From positions 1 to 6,013 of the forward strand of contig JBGSLW010000140.1 of NCBI GenBank assembly GCA_041740495.1: a stretch of 6,013 nt of DNA, read 5' to 3'. Positions 5,984 through 6,013 of the stretch are shown piece after piece. The notes under the pieces were generated by a model, which was not told the origin of the DNA, searched no databases, and saw only the letters and a program-made list of their open reading frames with translations. A program made the translations under genes and the position numbers. Position 1 is the stretch's first letter. Every line of letters begins with the position of its first letter. The stretch comes from JANMEB01 sp041740495. GTDB lineage: Bacteria > Planctomycetota > Planctomycetia > Pirellulales > Pirellulaceae.

Positions 5984-6013
5984 CCGACGGGGATTCCCTG
6001 AGCCGAACGGCGC

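Overview
The window looks like chromosomal DNA of a GC-rich planctomycete, probably of the Pirellula/Rhodopirellula type. This is inferred from the protein repertoire: an exported PQQ-like beta-propeller protein that opens with an FRGPNGTG motif and carries a built-in EF-hand pair, an exported thioredoxin-fold protein with acidic Ca-binding-like loops, and a membrane-anchored transglutaminase-like protein. No rRNA, tRNA or marker gene is present to confirm the lineage. Coding density is high and I see no phage, insertion sequence or CRISPR array.

Layout. Four genes lie on the minus strand and are read from right to left: the PQQ-like/EF-hand propeller protein (4679 to 3228), the thioredoxin-fold protein (3097 to 1892), a dihydrodipicolinate-synthase-family enzyme (1856 to 951), and the N-terminal part of an NADP-type aldehyde dehydrogenase (724 to beyond the left edge). 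The gaps are 130, 35 and 226 bases. A fifth gene, the transglutaminase-like protein (4775 to 5983), diverges on the plus strand from a 95-base shared upstream region. The last 30 bases hold nothing recognisable.

How the genes may work together. The dihydrodipicolinate-synthase-family enzyme and the aldehyde dehydrogenase form a plausible metabolic pair. One would dehydrate or deaminate a substrate to alpha-ketoglutarate semialdehyde and the other would oxidise it to alpha-ketoglutarate. Trans-4-hydroxyproline breakdown fits best, with pentonate or glucarate breakdown as alternatives. The two exported proteins upstream have no obvious biochemical link to this pair, although the 35-base gap suggests the thioredoxin-fold gene is cotranscribed with it. 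The 130-base gap between the propeller and thioredoxin-fold genes contains a candidate promoter, so that junction may be a transcription boundary.

Non-coding structure. The 226-base gap between the two enzyme genes is the most unusual stretch. It holds three short palindromes in alternating orientation (+, -, +) next to the stop of the upstream gene. The middle copy has diverged by paired substitutions that keep its stem, an arrangement like REP/BIME elements. A separate larger inverted repeat lies just before the aldehyde dehydrogenase start, which has no visible Shine-Dalgarno sequence.
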